Origin: Paracoccaceae bacterium
GTDB taxonomy: Bacteria; Pseudomonadota; Alphaproteobacteria; Rhodobacterales; Rhodobacteraceae
DNA length: 64,000 bases
Assembly (NCBI GenBank): GCA_014654775.1
Contig: JACVZW010000073.1
Span: forward strand, 1 to 64,000
Reading direction: 5' to 3'
Within the stretch, counting starts at the first letter, position 1. The number at the start of each line of letters is the position of its first letter. Of this stretch, positions 1-9,227 are shown piece after piece. A program made the position numbers and the translations under genes. The notes beneath the pieces are model-generated. The model was not told the origin of the DNA and ran no database searches. It was given only the letters and a program-made list of their open reading frames with translations.

Positions 1-2
1 CC

Positions 3-350
3 AATAGCCGCGTAACTAACCAAAATCAGCCTCCGGCAAACCCGGAGCGGTTCACACCGCGCGTTCCCTTCCTCCCAGAGCAACGGCCCCTTGATGCGAT
101 CCTGCGGCGGGAAACGCTTGAAGAACGGCTTGTCAGTTTCGTGGTTCCCGAGCGGATTTCGCCTGAACTCGGGGAACCCGGGGCGATCGCCCGCGCCCGG
201 GAAGAGTTGCATCACACATTCGCACGGCTTGCCGGATCGGCCCCGGCAGGCACGCGGAACGTCCTGCAAGCAGCGGCCGAGCTTCTTGCACGCGAGACGG
301 TGCTGGACGAAGAAATTCGCACGGCATTGGCTGCCCTTCTGCGCGCCTAG
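3..350 (+). CDS. C-terminal part of a gene cut by the window edge; possible type III secretion SctX (YscX-like) protein
   Basis: The frame is open from the first bases of the window to a TAG at 348-350, giving at least 115 residues with no stop; the true start lies upstream. The visible part is proline-rich at first, then helical and charged, and ends with the pattern LQAAAELLARETVLDEEI followed by ALAALLRA. From memory this resembles the C-terminal half of the YscX/SctX family (small soluble proteins, about 120 aa, needed for early-substrate export in Ysc-type type III secretion): an RREL-like helix, a short linker, an LQAAA.LL helix, then a final I...L.ALL helix. I cannot align it here. The match gains weight from a predicted type III effector/chaperone pair 14 kb downstream. 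An internal ATG at 141 would give 69 aa, but the frame upstream is coding-like. It could also be an unrelated hypothetical protein. Confidence 0.5.
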   Translation, partial: NSRVTNQNQPPANPERFTPRVPFLPEQRPLDAILRRETLEERLVSFVVPERISPELGEPGAIARAREELHHTFARLAGSAPAGTRNVLQAAAELLARETVLDEEIRTALAALLRA

Positions 351-716
351 CAGGTCGTTCGGTCCGGTTCCCTACAGCGCAGATATCGGCTATATGGCCG
401 TCAAATCGGTGACCGAAACTGTGCAGGCGTGCCACGGAAAACCGGTTGGGCGGAAGCCCCTGGTCGATCCGGCTCTCGACTTGGGTGGCGCCTGTTTCCG
501 GGCGTCGGCACGGCGGATTGGGGGCTTGCTCGCGTCGTGGAGGTTCACTTGGGATTGGACGCGGGTATGCAGCGAAGGGAAGCGTGATGACCAAGGCCAT
601 CTTCCAGCGCGACCCATTTGTGCGCGCTGCGTCGTCGAAATGGGGACTATCGGCGCCAAAAGGGTACGGTCCGGCCTGGGCTTGCCACATGCCTACGGAT
701 TGAAGACACGGGAAGA
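351..716. other. 366-base stretch without a supported gene
   Basis: Frames here are open by chance because of high GC, and none gives a recognisable protein or a good ribosome binding site. No tRNA, no clear hairpin-plus-T-run terminator and no repeat were seen. It should hold the end of the upstream transcript and the promoter of dusA. Confidence 0.5.
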
Positions 717-1700
717 ATGAAAGATAACCAATCACATAAACTGTCCGTTGCACCGATGATGGACTGGACGGATCGGCATTGCCGGGTCTTCCACCGCCTC
801 ATGACCCGCCGCGCCATGCTGTATACCGAGATGGTCACTGCCCCCGCCGTGGTGCATGGCGACCGGGATAGGCTCTTGGGCTATTCCGACGCCGAACACC
901 CGGTGGCCCTGCAACTGGGCGGCTCCGACCCGGCCGAGTTGCGGCAGGCGGTGCGGCTGGCCGCGCCTTACGGCTATGACGAGATCAACCTGAATGTGGG
1001 CTGCCCGTCGGACCGCGTGCAATCGGGCTGCTTCGGTGCGGTGCTGATGGAACGCCCCGCGCTGGTGGCCGACTGCGTGGCCGCGATGCAGGAGGCGGCG
1101 GATGTCCCCGTCACCGTGAAATGCCGGATCGGCGTCGATGACCAGAACCCCGAAGAGGTGCTGCCCGATTTCCTTGAAAAGGTGTCCGCCGCAGGTGTCA
1201 CCCATTTTGTGATCCATGCCCGCAAGGCGTGGCTGCAGGGCCTGTCGCCGAAAGAGAACCGCGAGATCCCGCCGCTGGATTACGCATTGGTCCAGCGCAT
1301 GAAGGCGGAATTTCCGCATCTTACGATCTGCATCAACGGCGGCATCACCAGCCTGGATCAGGCGCGCGCGCTGCTGGACACTGGGCTGGACGGCGTGATG
1401 ATCGGGCGCGCGGCCTATCACGAACCGGGGCGGGTGCTGATCGGGGCCGATACGCTCTGGGGGGACGCGCCGGGGATGGACGCGCAGGCCGTGGTCCATG
1501 CCATGCTGCCCTATATCGACCGCCATCTCGCGGGCGGCGGACGGTTGCATCAGATCACGCGCCACATGCTGGGCCTTTTCCACGGCCAACCCGGCGCGCG
1601 GGGCTGGCGGCGCGTCCTGTCGGAAGGATCATCGCGCCCCGGCGCGGGACTCCCACTCGTGGAACAGGCCCTGGCCGAGGTTTCGGTTCAGGCTGCCTGA
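717..1700 (+). CDS. dusA: tRNA-dihydrouridine(20/20a) synthase DusA
   Basis: FMN-dependent enzyme that reduces uridine to dihydrouridine in the D-loop of tRNAs. The 327-aa protein starts with the family signature SVAPMMDWTDRHCR and carries NVGCPSDRVQ, with the proton-donor cysteine at about residue 96. Further flavin-binding signatures follow: VKCRIGVDD, HARKAWLQGLSPKENR and INGGI, then GVMIGRAAY near residue 220. The ATG at 717 is preceded by GGAAG and gives the usual DusA N-terminus; the frame runs further upstream, but no earlier start fits the family length. The 3' end overlaps the convergent transporter gene by 13 bases. The assignment to DusA rather than DusB or DusC rests on the SVAPMMDWTDRH and RKAWLQGLSPKENR motifs. 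Confidence 0.95.
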   Translation: MKDNQSHKLSVAPMMDWTDRHCRVFHRLMTRRAMLYTEMVTAPAVVHGDRDRLLGYSDAEHPVALQLGGSDPAELRQAVRLAAPYGYDEINLNVGCPSDRVQSGCFGAVLMERPALVADCVAAMQEAADVPVTVKCRIGVDDQNPEEVLPDFLEKVSAAGVTHFVIHARKAWLQGLSPKENREIPPLDYALVQRMKAEFPHLTICINGGITSLDQARALLDTGLDGVMIGRAAYHEPGRVLIGADTLWGDAPGMDAQAVVHAMLPYIDRHLAGGGRLHQITRHMLGLFHGQPGARGWRRVLSEGSSRPGAGLPLVEQALAEVSVQAA

Positions 1701-2893
1701 CGCCCGCCCAGCGCCACCCGCGACAGGGCCAGCGCCAGCACCCCACACAGCGCGATCGCCGCCAGCATCGGCAACGCGGTGCCGTCGAAGAAGGGCCCCG
1801 TCGCCGCGATCATCACGCCGCCCGCCAGCATCTGCAGCGTCCCGCCAAGCGACGAGGCCAGCCCCGCGATCTCGCCATGCTCCTCCAGCGCCATCACCAT
1901 CGTGGTGGGGATGATCAGGCCAAGGCAGGCATTGGCGGCAAAGAGCCCCGCGATGCAGACCCAAAGCGTGGCCAGCCCCATCACCCCCAGCGCCAGCAAA
2001 AGCAGCGTGCAGAGCGCAAAGCCAAGGCTTGCCAGCCCGATCACCCGCCGCGCGCCATAGCGCATCCCCAAGGCCCCCGCCGCTTGCGAGGCGGCAAAGA
2101 AGCCCAGCGCATTCACCGCGAAGGCCAGCGAGAACCCGGTCGGCGACAGGCCGAAGGCCTGCGTGTAGACGAAACTCGCCGAAGCGATGAAGACGAAGAA
2201 ACTCGCCATGCCAAAGCCGCCGAGGAAGGTCAGCCCCATGAAGACCCGGTCGCCCAGCAACCGTGCCACGCCCCGCCGCGCGGCTTCCATGTCAAAGGGC
2301 TGGCGGTCCTGAGGGCGCAGCGTCTCGGGCTGCGCCAAGGCCAGCATCATAAGGCTCGCCACACCCGCCACCAGCAGCACGGCGAAGATCCCTCGCCAGC
2401 CCGTCACCTGCATCAGCCCCGCCCCCGCCAAGGGGGCCAGCATGGGCGAGACGGAAATCACCAGCATCACCGCCGCCATCAGCCGTGTCGCGGCATGGCC
2501 CGTATACATGTCGCGGATGATCGCGCGCGGCACCACCATCAGCGCCGCCCCGCCGAGGCCTTGCACGAACCGTCCCGCGATCAGCCAGTCGATCGTGGGG
2601 GCCAGCGTGCAGATCACCGATCCGGCAAGGAAGATGGCCAAGCCCGCATAAAGCGGCGGCTTGCGTCCCGCCTGATCGGCCCATGGCCCATAGACAAGCT
2701 GGGCAAGGCCGAAGGCGATGAAATAGGCCGTGATCGTGGTCTGCATCGCCGGGATCGACGTGCCCAGCGCCGCGCCGATCTGGGGCATTGCGGGCAGATA
2801 CATGTCGATGGCGAAGGGGCCGACACAGGACAAAAGGCCCAGAACAAGCGCCGGGCGAAGGATACCGTCATCGGCACGCGAAGGGGACGTCAT
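1688..2893 (-). CDS. Bcr/CflA family multidrug efflux MFS transporter
   Basis: Inner-membrane drug:proton antiporter of the major facilitator superfamily. The 401-aa protein has about twelve hydrophobic segments, the size usual for the family. The first segment carries the Bcr/CflA signature IDMYLPAMP, the loop between segments 2 and 3 has GPWADQAGRKP (the MFS motif A), and segments 4-5 contain GRFVQGLGGAALMVV and RAIIRDMY, both typical of Bcr/CflA pumps. The substrate cannot be read from the sequence. It is divergent from the dioxygenase-like gene with about 90 bases between them, and its end overlaps dusA. No good Shine-Dalgarno sequence precedes the ATG at 2893. Confidence 0.88.
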   Translation of the reverse strand: MTSPSRADDGILRPALVLGLLSCVGPFAIDMYLPAMPQIGAALGTSIPAMQTTITAYFIAFGLAQLVYGPWADQAGRKPPLYAGLAIFLAGSVICTLAPTIDWLIAGRFVQGLGGAALMVVPRAIIRDMYTGHAATRLMAAVMLVISVSPMLAPLAGAGLMQVTGWRGIFAVLLVAGVASLMMLALAQPETLRPQDRQPFDMEAARRGVARLLGDRVFMGLTFLGGFGMASFFVFIASASFVYTQAFGLSPTGFSLAFAVNALGFFAASQAAGALGMRYGARRVIGLASLGFALCTLLLLALGVMGLATLWVCIAGLFAANACLGLIIPTTMVMALEEHGEIAGLASSLGGTLQMLAGGVMIAATGPFFDGTALPMLAAIALCGVLALALSRVALGGRQAA

Positions 2894-2983
2894 GGCAAAG
2901 ACCGTGATGAAAAAGAGCCGCAGCGGTTACGCCTTTTCCCTGCCCCGGTCCAGTGTCATTCTGATGACGGGGCAGGGCAGGGG

Positions 2984-3745
2984 ATGCGTATGGCGGAAGG
3001 AACGGGCACGCGCGGCTGGCGGCGCGTGGCAGGGCCGGGGATCGCGGCTTGGGCCGCCGCCGCGCGGCCCGTGGCCGAGGCGGCCGTCCGCAACAGCACC
3101 GAGGCGTGGCGCTGCGGCGGCACATGGTTCGTGGGTCTGGACGCCTTGCCCAATTCCCCAGACGGTGCCGTGGGGACCACGGCCCTGCCTTGGGCCGAGC
3201 TTGGTCTTCCGCCAGAACCCCTGCACCCCGCGCAACTGTCGGTCACGCGCCCCGGCTATCCGCAGCAGGGGACGGAAGAGACAGAGGCCGCCTTCCGCTT
3301 TCGCCTCAACCGCGATGCCGCGCATCTGGATGGGCTTCTGCCCGTGGGCCCGGACAAGCGGCGCATGGTGAAGGAACCGCATGGCTGGATCCTTGGCTTG
3401 CCGCTCAACCCCGCCGATGCTGGGGCCGCGCCTCTGGTCGTCTGGGAAGGCAGCCACCGCATCATCGGCGATGCCATGCGCGCGGCCTTTGCCACCTGCG
3501 ATGGCCCGCCCGAGGATCATGACGTGACCGAGGCCTATCAGGCCGCCCGGCGCGAGGTTTTCGACACTTGCACCCGCGTCGAACTACCCGGCGAACCGGG
3601 GACGGCAGTGATCCTGCACCGCCACCTGATCCATGGCGTGGCCCCATGGCGCGCCGGGGCCGTGGCCGATCCGCCGGGGCGGATGGTGGCCTATTTCCGC
3701 CCCCTCCTTCCCTCCGTTAACGACTGGCTGCGCCCCGACCCATGA
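2984..3745 (+). CDS. Phytanoyl-CoA dioxygenase-like protein (putative Fe(II)/2-oxoglutarate oxygenase)
   Basis: The 253-aa product has the outline of a non-heme iron oxygenase: an HxD pair in RDAAHLDG near residue 110, a distal histidine in HRHLIHGVAPW near residue 215, and an arginine in RMVAYFRP close to the end that could bind 2-oxoglutarate. That order and spacing match the phytanoyl-CoA dioxygenase superfamily. The open frame extends far upstream through antisense sequence of the efflux gene, but coding character starts here; ATG codons at 2984 and 2990 follow a GGGGCAGGG purine stretch. The substrate is unknown. The last bases overlap the frame of the DUF1989 gene, whose own start is 68 bases downstream, so the two may be co-transcribed. 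Family placement is from motifs only. Confidence 0.7.
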   Translation: MRMAEGTGTRGWRRVAGPGIAAWAAAARPVAEAAVRNSTEAWRCGGTWFVGLDALPNSPDGAVGTTALPWAELGLPPEPLHPAQLSVTRPGYPQQGTEETEAAFRFRLNRDAAHLDGLLPVGPDKRRMVKEPHGWILGLPLNPADAGAAPLVVWEGSHRIIGDAMRAAFATCDGPPEDHDVTEAYQAARREVFDTCTRVELPGEPGTAVILHRHLIHGVAPWRAGAVADPPGRMVAYFRPLLPSVNDWLRPDP

Positions 3746-3813
3746 CCCCAAACCGCGCACCCTTGCCTCCGCGCCCCATCAGGCCCATCCTGCCCAAAAG
3801 ACAGGAGGTCAGG

Positions 3814-4404
3814 ATGGAAACGGTTCCGGCACGGCGGGGGCGGGCGGTGCGTCTGGCGGCGGGTCAGGCGATCCGCATCGTCAACACCCATGGCACGCAG
3901 GTCGTGGACACATGGGCCTTCAACGCTGCCGATCCGACCGAGGTGATGTCGATGGAACATCTGCACGCCTTCCTCAGCTCGGTCTTCCCCAAAACAGGCG
4001 ATGCGCTGGTGACGAACCGCCGCCGTCCGATTCTCATTCTGGAAGAAGACAGCTCGCCCGGCCGCCATGACACGGTGATCGCCGCCTGTGACCTGCACCG
4101 CTACCAGTCGCTCGGTTGCACCGGCTATCACGACAATTGCACCGACAATCTGCAGGCGGCATTGGCCATGATCGGCTTTCCCTGCACGCAGGTGCCCGCG
4201 CCCCTGAACCTGTGGATGAATATCCCCATCAACCCCGACGGTAGCATCATCTGGGGCGAACCCCTCTCGCGCCCCGGCGATCACGTCACCCTGCGCGCGG
4301 TGATGGACTGCGTCGTGGTCATGTCCACCTGCCCGCAGGACATGATCCCCATCAACGGGCGCGACTGCACACCTGTCTCAGTGCAGTTCGAAATCGTGGA
4401 TTAG
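3814..4404 (+). CDS. DUF1989 family protein (urea carboxylase-associated-like)
   Basis: A 196-aa protein of the DUF1989 family, whose members often accompany urea carboxylase and amine metabolism genes; the biochemical role is not settled. Visible family features are RIVNTHGTQVVDTWAFN near the N-terminus, SMEHLHAFL, the cysteine/histidine segment GCTGYHDNCTDNL, then NLWMNIPI and a closing VMSTCPQDM segment with NGRDCTPV. The cysteines and histidines suggest a metal site. An upstream ATG at 3742 exists, but a perfect AGGAGG at 3803-3808, five bases before the ATG at 3814, fixes the start. No urea carboxylase genes are in the window. It follows the dioxygenase-like gene closely and precedes the metallo-hydrolase gene by 4 bases. 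Confidence 0.85.
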   Translation: METVPARRGRAVRLAAGQAIRIVNTHGTQVVDTWAFNAADPTEVMSMEHLHAFLSSVFPKTGDALVTNRRRPILILEEDSSPGRHDTVIAACDLHRYQSLGCTGYHDNCTDNLQAALAMIGFPCTQVPAPLNLWMNIPINPDGSIIWGEPLSRPGDHVTLRAVMDCVVVMSTCPQDMIPINGRDCTPVSVQFEIVD

Positions 4405-4408
4405 CACC

Positions 4409-6031
4409 ATGACCCACCCCATCCTCTCCTTTCATGGTGCGGCACGGGGGGTGACAGGGTCCTGCTTCCGATTGCAGACGGGGCAGGGGACGGTCCTGAT
4501 CGATTGCGGGATGTTTCAGGGATCGAAGACGGAAAAGGCGCTGAACTACCGCCCCTTTCCCTTCGATCCGGCCCGCATCGACGCGGTCATCCTGACCCAT
4601 GCGCATATCGACCATTCCGGTCTTCTGCCGAAACTGGTGAAGGACGGCTTTTCCGGCCCCATCCACGCCACCCCCGCCACGGTGGACCTCTGCGGCGTGA
4701 TGCTGCCCGACAGCGCCCATATCCAAGAAAGCGAAGTGGAGATGCTGAACCGCCGCAACCGTCGCCGGGGCGGTGACGAGGTGGTGCCCATTTATGACGG
4801 GCAGGATGCCGCCCGCACATTGGAACGCTTTCGTGGCCATGCCTTGGGCGACTGGGTGCAGGTCCTCCCCGGCCTCAAGGCGCGTTTCTGGAATGCGGGG
4901 CATCTCTTGGGCTCCGCCTCCGTGGAAATCGAACTTTCCGACCCGAAGCTGCGCCTCCTCTTCTCGGGTGACATCGGCCCGGATACCAAACTCCTGCAAC
5001 CCGATCCCGAAGGCCCCTCTGGCGTAGATTACGTGATTTGCGAAAGCACCTATGGCGATGTCGACCGCATCGATGCCAGCGCCCCCGCCCGCCGCGCCAC
5101 ATTGCGTGACGCGGTCAAGGCCGCGTGGCGCGACGATGGTGTCCTCTTGATCCCCACCTTCGCGGTGGAACGGGCGCAGGAATTGATCGCGGACCTCACC
5201 ACGATGATGGCGGCGGGCGACATTCCCGTCTGCCCCATCCATGTCGACAGCCCGATGGCCGGCAAGGCCACCGCCGTCTTCCGCCGCCATGCCGCCGAAC
5301 TGGAAGACGGGCGCAGTCTGGTCAAGGGACTGGAAGATCACCACCTGCGTTTCACCGAAACCGTCGAACAGTCCCGCGCGCTGGCGCAGGCGCGGGGGTT
5401 CCACATCATCCTTGCCGCCTCGGGCATGTGCGAAGCGGGGCGCATCCGCCATCACCTGAAGAACTGGCTTTGGCGCGAGGAAGCGACGCTTCTGATCGTG
5501 GGCTTTCAGGCCGAAGGCACGCTTGGCCGCCTCTTGCAGGACGGCGCGCGCGAGGTGCGGATACAGGGCGAGGCCTTCCCCGTCCGCGCCCGTATCCGGT
5601 CGATCGACCTCTATTCCGGCCATGCCGATGGGCCGGAACTGGCAAGATGGGTCGCCGAACGCCTGCCGATCAAGACGGGCGTCTTCCTGACCCATGGCGA
5701 GGAAGAGGCGATGGCGGGCCTTGCCGCGCGGTTGACGACGCATGTGCCCTCTGACCGGATGGTCCTGCCCGCGCTGGATGAAAGCTATGAGCTTACCCCC
5801 GACGGCTGCATCCGCCGCGCCAGCGATGCCCCCCCGCGCCTTGCCCCCGATCAGGTCGCGCGGCTGGACTGGCACAACGACGTCTCGCGCCTGATGCTGG
5901 ACATGGACGAGGCCCTGCGCGCGACCCCCGACGACCGCGCGCGCGGTGTCCTCATCCGCCGCCTGCGCCGCGCGCTAGAGGAAGGCGACGGCCTGCCACC
6001 CCCGCGCCCCCCGGGTCGTCGGCGGCACTGA
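4409..6031 (+). CDS. MBL-fold metallo-hydrolase with beta-CASP and RMMBL domains (RNA-processing exonuclease type)
   Basis: A 540-aa cytoplasmic protein related to the metallo-beta-lactamase RNases (CPSF-73/YsnJ type). Residues 64-69 are HAHIDH, the zinc ligand motif; further ligands are likely in NAGHLLGSAS and FSGDIG. A beta-CASP insert follows (PTFAVERAQEL, then VDSPMA), with ASGMCEAGRI and the C-terminal RMMBL motif around SGHADGPELARW and FLTHGEEEAM. The last 90 residues are a variable arginine-rich tail. The predicted activity is endo- or exonucleolytic cleavage of RNA; DNA as substrate cannot be excluded. It starts 4 bases after the DUF1989 stop, so the two are probably co-transcribed, although no function links them. 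No strong Shine-Dalgarno sequence is visible. Confidence 0.88.
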   Translation: MTHPILSFHGAARGVTGSCFRLQTGQGTVLIDCGMFQGSKTEKALNYRPFPFDPARIDAVILTHAHIDHSGLLPKLVKDGFSGPIHATPATVDLCGVMLPDSAHIQESEVEMLNRRNRRRGGDEVVPIYDGQDAARTLERFRGHALGDWVQVLPGLKARFWNAGHLLGSASVEIELSDPKLRLLFSGDIGPDTKLLQPDPEGPSGVDYVICESTYGDVDRIDASAPARRATLRDAVKAAWRDDGVLLIPTFAVERAQELIADLTTMMAAGDIPVCPIHVDSPMAGKATAVFRRHAAELEDGRSLVKGLEDHHLRFTETVEQSRALAQARGFHIILAASGMCEAGRIRHHLKNWLWREEATLLIVGFQAEGTLGRLLQDGAREVRIQGEAFPVRARIRSIDLYSGHADGPELARWVAERLPIKTGVFLTHGEEEAMAGLAARLTTHVPSDRMVLPALDESYELTPDGCIRRASDAPPRLAPDQVARLDWHNDVSRLMLDMDEALRATPDDRARGVLIRRLRRALEEGDGLPPPRPPGRRRH

Positions 6032-6105
6032 TCCGCCAATTGCCCCTTGCCCCCGTGGCCCGCTTTGCGCCATGAGGAGGCGCTTTTCGGAAAGGGACCC
6101 CGATC

Positions 6106-7236
6106 ATGGCGCAGGGCTTCGGCTTCACGCTTCACGCGACGGACGGCGCGGCGCGCACGGGCGTGATCCACACCACGCGGGGTGACATCCGCACCCCCGC
6201 CTTCATGCCGGTGGGCACCGCCGCCACGGTGAAGGCGATGCTTCCGGACAGCGTCCGCGCCACCGGGGCCGATATCCTGCTGGGCAATACCTACCACCTG
6301 ATGCTGCGCCCCACCGCCGAACGCATCGACCGCCTTGGTGGGTTGCACAAGTTCATGAACTGGGACCGCCCGATCCTGACGGACAGCGGCGGGTTTCAGG
6401 TCATGTCGCTGGCCAGCCTTCGCAAGCTGACCGAGGAAGGGGTGCGCTTTTCCTCCCATATCGACGGGTCGCGCCACATGCTGACCCCCGAACGCAGCAT
6501 GGAGATTCAGAAACTCCTCGGCTCCGACATCGTGATGTGCTTCGACGAATGCCCCGCGCTGCCCGCGACGGATGAGGAGGTCGCGAAATCCATGCGCCTG
6601 TCCATGCGATGGGCGCAGCGGTCGCGCGATGCCTTCGGTGACCGTCCGGGTCACGCCCTCTTCGGCATCATGCAGGGCGGCGTGACGAAAGAGCTGCGCG
6701 AGGAATCCGCCATCGCCCTGCAACAGATCGGCTTCGACGGCTACGCCGTGGGCGGCCTTGCGGTGGGCGAGGGGCAAGAGGCGATGTTCTCCGTCCTCGA
6801 CTACGCCCCCGGCTTTCTGCCGGTGGACAAGCCGCGCTACCTGATGGGTGTGGGCAAGCCCGACGATATCGTGGGCGCCGTGGAACGCGGCATCGACATG
6901 ATGGATTGCGTCCTGCCCTCCCGGTCTGGCCGCACAGGGCAGGCTTGGACGCGGCGCGGTCAGGTCAACATCAAGAACGCCCGCCATCAGGACGACCCGC
7001 GCCCGCTGGACGAATCCTGCCCCTGTCCCGCCTGCACCGGCTATTCCCGCGCCTATCTGCACCATGTCTTCAAGGCGGGCGAGATGATCTCGGGCATGCT
7101 GCTGACATGGCACAACCTGCATTATTATCAGGACTTGATGCAGGGCCTGCGCGACGCCATCGCGGGCAACCGCCTGTCCGCCTTCGTGGCCGAGTTTCAC
7201 GCGACCCGCGCGGCGGGCGATATCGACCCGCTCTGA
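6106..7236 (+). CDS. tgt: tRNA-guanine(34) transglycosylase (queuosine synthesis)
   Basis: Exchanges guanine-34 in GUN-anticodon tRNAs (Asp, Asn, His, Tyr) for the queuosine precursor preQ1. The 376-aa length is normal. Key elements are [19 protein letters not shown] with the active-site aspartate, FSSHIDGS, the substrate-pocket segment [16 protein letters not shown], and a C-terminal zinc site [16 protein letters not shown]. QueA, which acts next in the pathway, is also in this window near 42 kb but not adjacent. Two tRNA-Asp genes near 20 kb, with GTC anticodons, are natural substrates. The ATG at 6106 follows the purine stretch GGAAAGGGA. Confidence 0.97.
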   Translation: MAQGFGFTLHATDGAARTGVIHTTRGDIRTPAFMPVGTAATVKAMLPDSVRATGADILLGNTYHLMLRPTAERIDRLGGLHKFMNWDRPILTDSGGFQVMSLASLRKLTEEGVRFSSHIDGSRHMLTPERSMEIQKLLGSDIVMCFDECPALPATDEEVAKSMRLSMRWAQRSRDAFGDRPGHALFGIMQGGVTKELREESAIALQQIGFDGYAVGGLAVGEGQEAMFSVLDYAPGFLPVDKPRYLMGVGKPDDIVGAVERGIDMMDCVLPSRSGRTGQAWTRRGQVNIKNARHQDDPRPLDESCPCPACTGYSRAYLHHVFKAGEMISGMLLTWHNLHYYQDLMQGLRDAIAGNRLSAFVAEFHATRAAGDIDPL

Positions 7237-7343
7237 CCCGCCGCCTAAACCCCGGCGCGAAAAGGCCGTCTCTCCCAGTATGAGAGTGGCACCCGGATTT
7301 TGCGGGGCAGCCGTGGCCCTTGGCCACCCATCAAGGCCACAGG

Positions 7344-8603
7344 ATGACAGGCCCCTATCCCTCGCGCCCCGCCACCGGGGCCGCCCCCTTCGCCGCAGAC
7401 GAGATTTTCTTCTCGCGCACCGATGAACGCGGCGTCATCCGCGCCTTCAACGATGTCTTTCTGCGCATCGCAGACTATGCGGCGACTGACCTGATCGGCG
7501 CGCCGCACCGGATCATCCGCCACCCCGATATGCCGAAAGGCGTCTTCCATCTGCTGTGGGAAGGGATCAAGGCCGGGCACCCCATCGGCGCCTATGTCAA
7601 GAACCGCGCCCGCGACGGACTCTTCTACTGGGTCTACGCCCTGATCACCCCGATCGACGGCGGCTATCTTTCTGTCCGCATCAAGCCCTGCGCCGATCTT
7701 CTCTCCGTGATCGAAGCCGAATATGCTACCCTACTGGCGGCCGAGGCGGCAGGCCTCTCACCCGAAGCCTCTGCCGCAACGCTCTGCGCCCGCCTCGCCT
7801 CGCTCGGATTTCCCAGCCACGCCGCCTTCCAGACCGAGGCCCTCCTGCGCGAGATGCAGGCCCGCCGTGGCGCACAAAGCCAGCCCCCCGACCGGGGGCT
7901 GGAGGCGCTGCACCGCATGGGCGCGGCCCTGCGCGACCTGCGCGACCAGATCGCCGCGCTGCACCGCCTATTGCGCGGGGCGGGGCTCTTGACCGCCAAT
8001 ATGCGCCTCGTCGCGGCCAAACTGCCCGAAGGTCGCCGCACCATCGGCGAGATTGCGCGCAGCTACGGGATCGCGCTGGATGAGATGCAGGCCCATGTCG
8101 CGGGCTTTGCCGCGCTGGTCCGCCCAGAGGGCCGCCACGCCGCCTGCCCAGAGGAACGCGCGCTCTTCCTGCTCTGCGCGGCAGGGCTGATGGATCAGGT
8201 CTGCGCCGATTTCCACCGCTCCCCCGCCGCGCTGCTCGGGGTCGATCACGGGGCCGAGGCCGCGATCCTTGCCACCGTCGCCGCCCGCTATGCCGATGAG
8301 GCCCGCCTTGCGCTGGAAGACCTTGGTCTGCAGGCCCGTGCCCTGCGCCGCGATGTGGAATTCCTGCGCCGTCTGGTGGTGGGCCTGTCCACCGTCCGCA
8401 TCGCCTGCCGGGTGGAAAGCGGCATGCTGCGTCAGCGTTCGGTCGGGTTGGAGACGATCATCGAACGCATCGACGACCTGCAGCAGACGATCTTCACCGC
8501 GCTTGACCGCATCGACAGCGCCGCCCTGCGCGGCGCATCGGCCTTCCGTGACTGGCAGGGAACCGGAGGCGGGGCAGGCGCCGCTGACCGCAGCGCGGCC
8601 TAA
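7344..8603 (+). CDS. PAS-domain protein with an Aer-like sensor and helical C-terminal region
   Basis: The first 110 residues form a PAS domain of the Aer (aerotaxis) type: EIFFSRTDERGVIRAFND, then GAPHRIIRHPDMPKGVF, AYVKNRARDGLFYWVYA and a closing SVRIKP strand. Aer-type PAS domains usually bind FAD and sense redox state. The remaining 310 residues are alanine- and leucine-rich, mostly helical, with no transmembrane segment and no recognisable chemoreceptor signalling tip, so the output is unclear. A TTG at 7320 is in frame, but the ATG at 7344 has AAGG seven bases upstream. The stop overlaps the convergent Crp/Fnr-type gene by 4 bases. It may be a soluble redox or energy sensor. Confidence 0.8.
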   Translation: MTGPYPSRPATGAAPFAADEIFFSRTDERGVIRAFNDVFLRIADYAATDLIGAPHRIIRHPDMPKGVFHLLWEGIKAGHPIGAYVKNRARDGLFYWVYALITPIDGGYLSVRIKPCADLLSVIEAEYATLLAAEAAGLSPEASAATLCARLASLGFPSHAAFQTEALLREMQARRGAQSQPPDRGLEALHRMGAALRDLRDQIAALHRLLRGAGLLTANMRLVAAKLPEGRRTIGEIARSYGIALDEMQAHVAGFAALVRPEGRHAACPEERALFLLCAAGLMDQVCADFHRSPAALLGVDHGAEAAILATVAARYADEARLALEDLGLQARALRRDVEFLRRLVVGLSTVRIACRVESGMLRQRSVGLETIIERIDDLQQTIFTALDRIDSAALRGASAFRDWQGTGGGAGAADRSAA

Positions 8604-9172
8604 GTCCCGACCCGCCGCTTGATGCGGGAAAAGGCCACGGGCGTGACACCCAGAAACCGCGCCACATCCCCCTGCGGCAACCGCGCCAGCGCCTCGGGCG
8701 CGCCCGCCCGCAGTGCCAGATAGCGTGCCTCCGGCGTCATCGTCAGCAGTGCCGCCTCGCGCGCCTGCTTGCGCGCCAGCACCCATTCCGCAAATTCCGC
8801 ATATCGCGCAGAAAGCGCCGCATCCCCCGCCACTGCCCCCTGCACGAAACCGCGCGGCAGCCGGACAAAGCGGCAGGATTCCAGGCAGACCGCGCCATAG
8901 CTTTCGCCCGCATCCGCCGCCCCGCGCCCCGAGAACACGCCTTGGTCAAGGATGAAGCTCTTGATCCAGTCCTCGCCTTCCGCCGTCGTGTAGACCAGCT
9001 TCACCAGCCCCGACAGCAGAAGGAACACGTCATCGCTGCCATCGGCGGCGGCAAAGACCGGCGCGCCCTTCGGCAAGGTCCGCTCGGCCCAAAGCCGCGC
9101 CTCAACCGCCTTTGGCCGCAAGGCCGCGATCAGGGCCGGGGCCGCCCGGCCCGTCTCTAAACCCAAGTTCAT
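8600..9172 (-). CDS. Crp/Fnr family transcriptional regulator
   Basis: A 190-aa protein with an N-terminal cyclic-nucleotide-binding-like beta-barrel (about residues 25-115, with DDVFLLLSGLVKLVY) and a compact C-terminal helix-turn-helix, LPQGDVARFLGVTPVAFSRI. The barrel lacks the cysteine cluster of oxygen-sensing FNR, so it is not an Fe-S FNR; the effector is unknown. The frame extends far upstream, but the ATG at 9172 gives a proper N-terminus. It is divergent from the short-chain dehydrogenase gene with only 55 bases between the starts, so it may control that gene and itself. The 3' end overlaps the PAS gene by 4 bases. Confidence 0.85.
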   Translation of the reverse strand: MNLGLETGRAAPALIAALRPKAVEARLWAERTLPKGAPVFAAADGSDDVFLLLSGLVKLVYTTAEGEDWIKSFILDQGVFSGRGAADAGESYGAVCLESCRFVRLPRGFVQGAVAGDAALSARYAEFAEWVLARKQAREAALLTMTPEARYLALRAGAPEALARLPQGDVARFLGVTPVAFSRIKRRVGT

Positions 9173-9227
9173 TACGGCTGCCTCGTTCCGGCCTATCCCA
9201 TGCGCCGAATTTGGACCGGAGCCTCTC

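Noticed and set aside
1229-2983. Long plus-strand frame running from inside dusA to the oxygenase-like gene
   Set aside because: It is antisense to the efflux gene and out of frame with dusA; its product is repetitive in Arg, Gln, His and Pro. Only the part from 2984 is coding.
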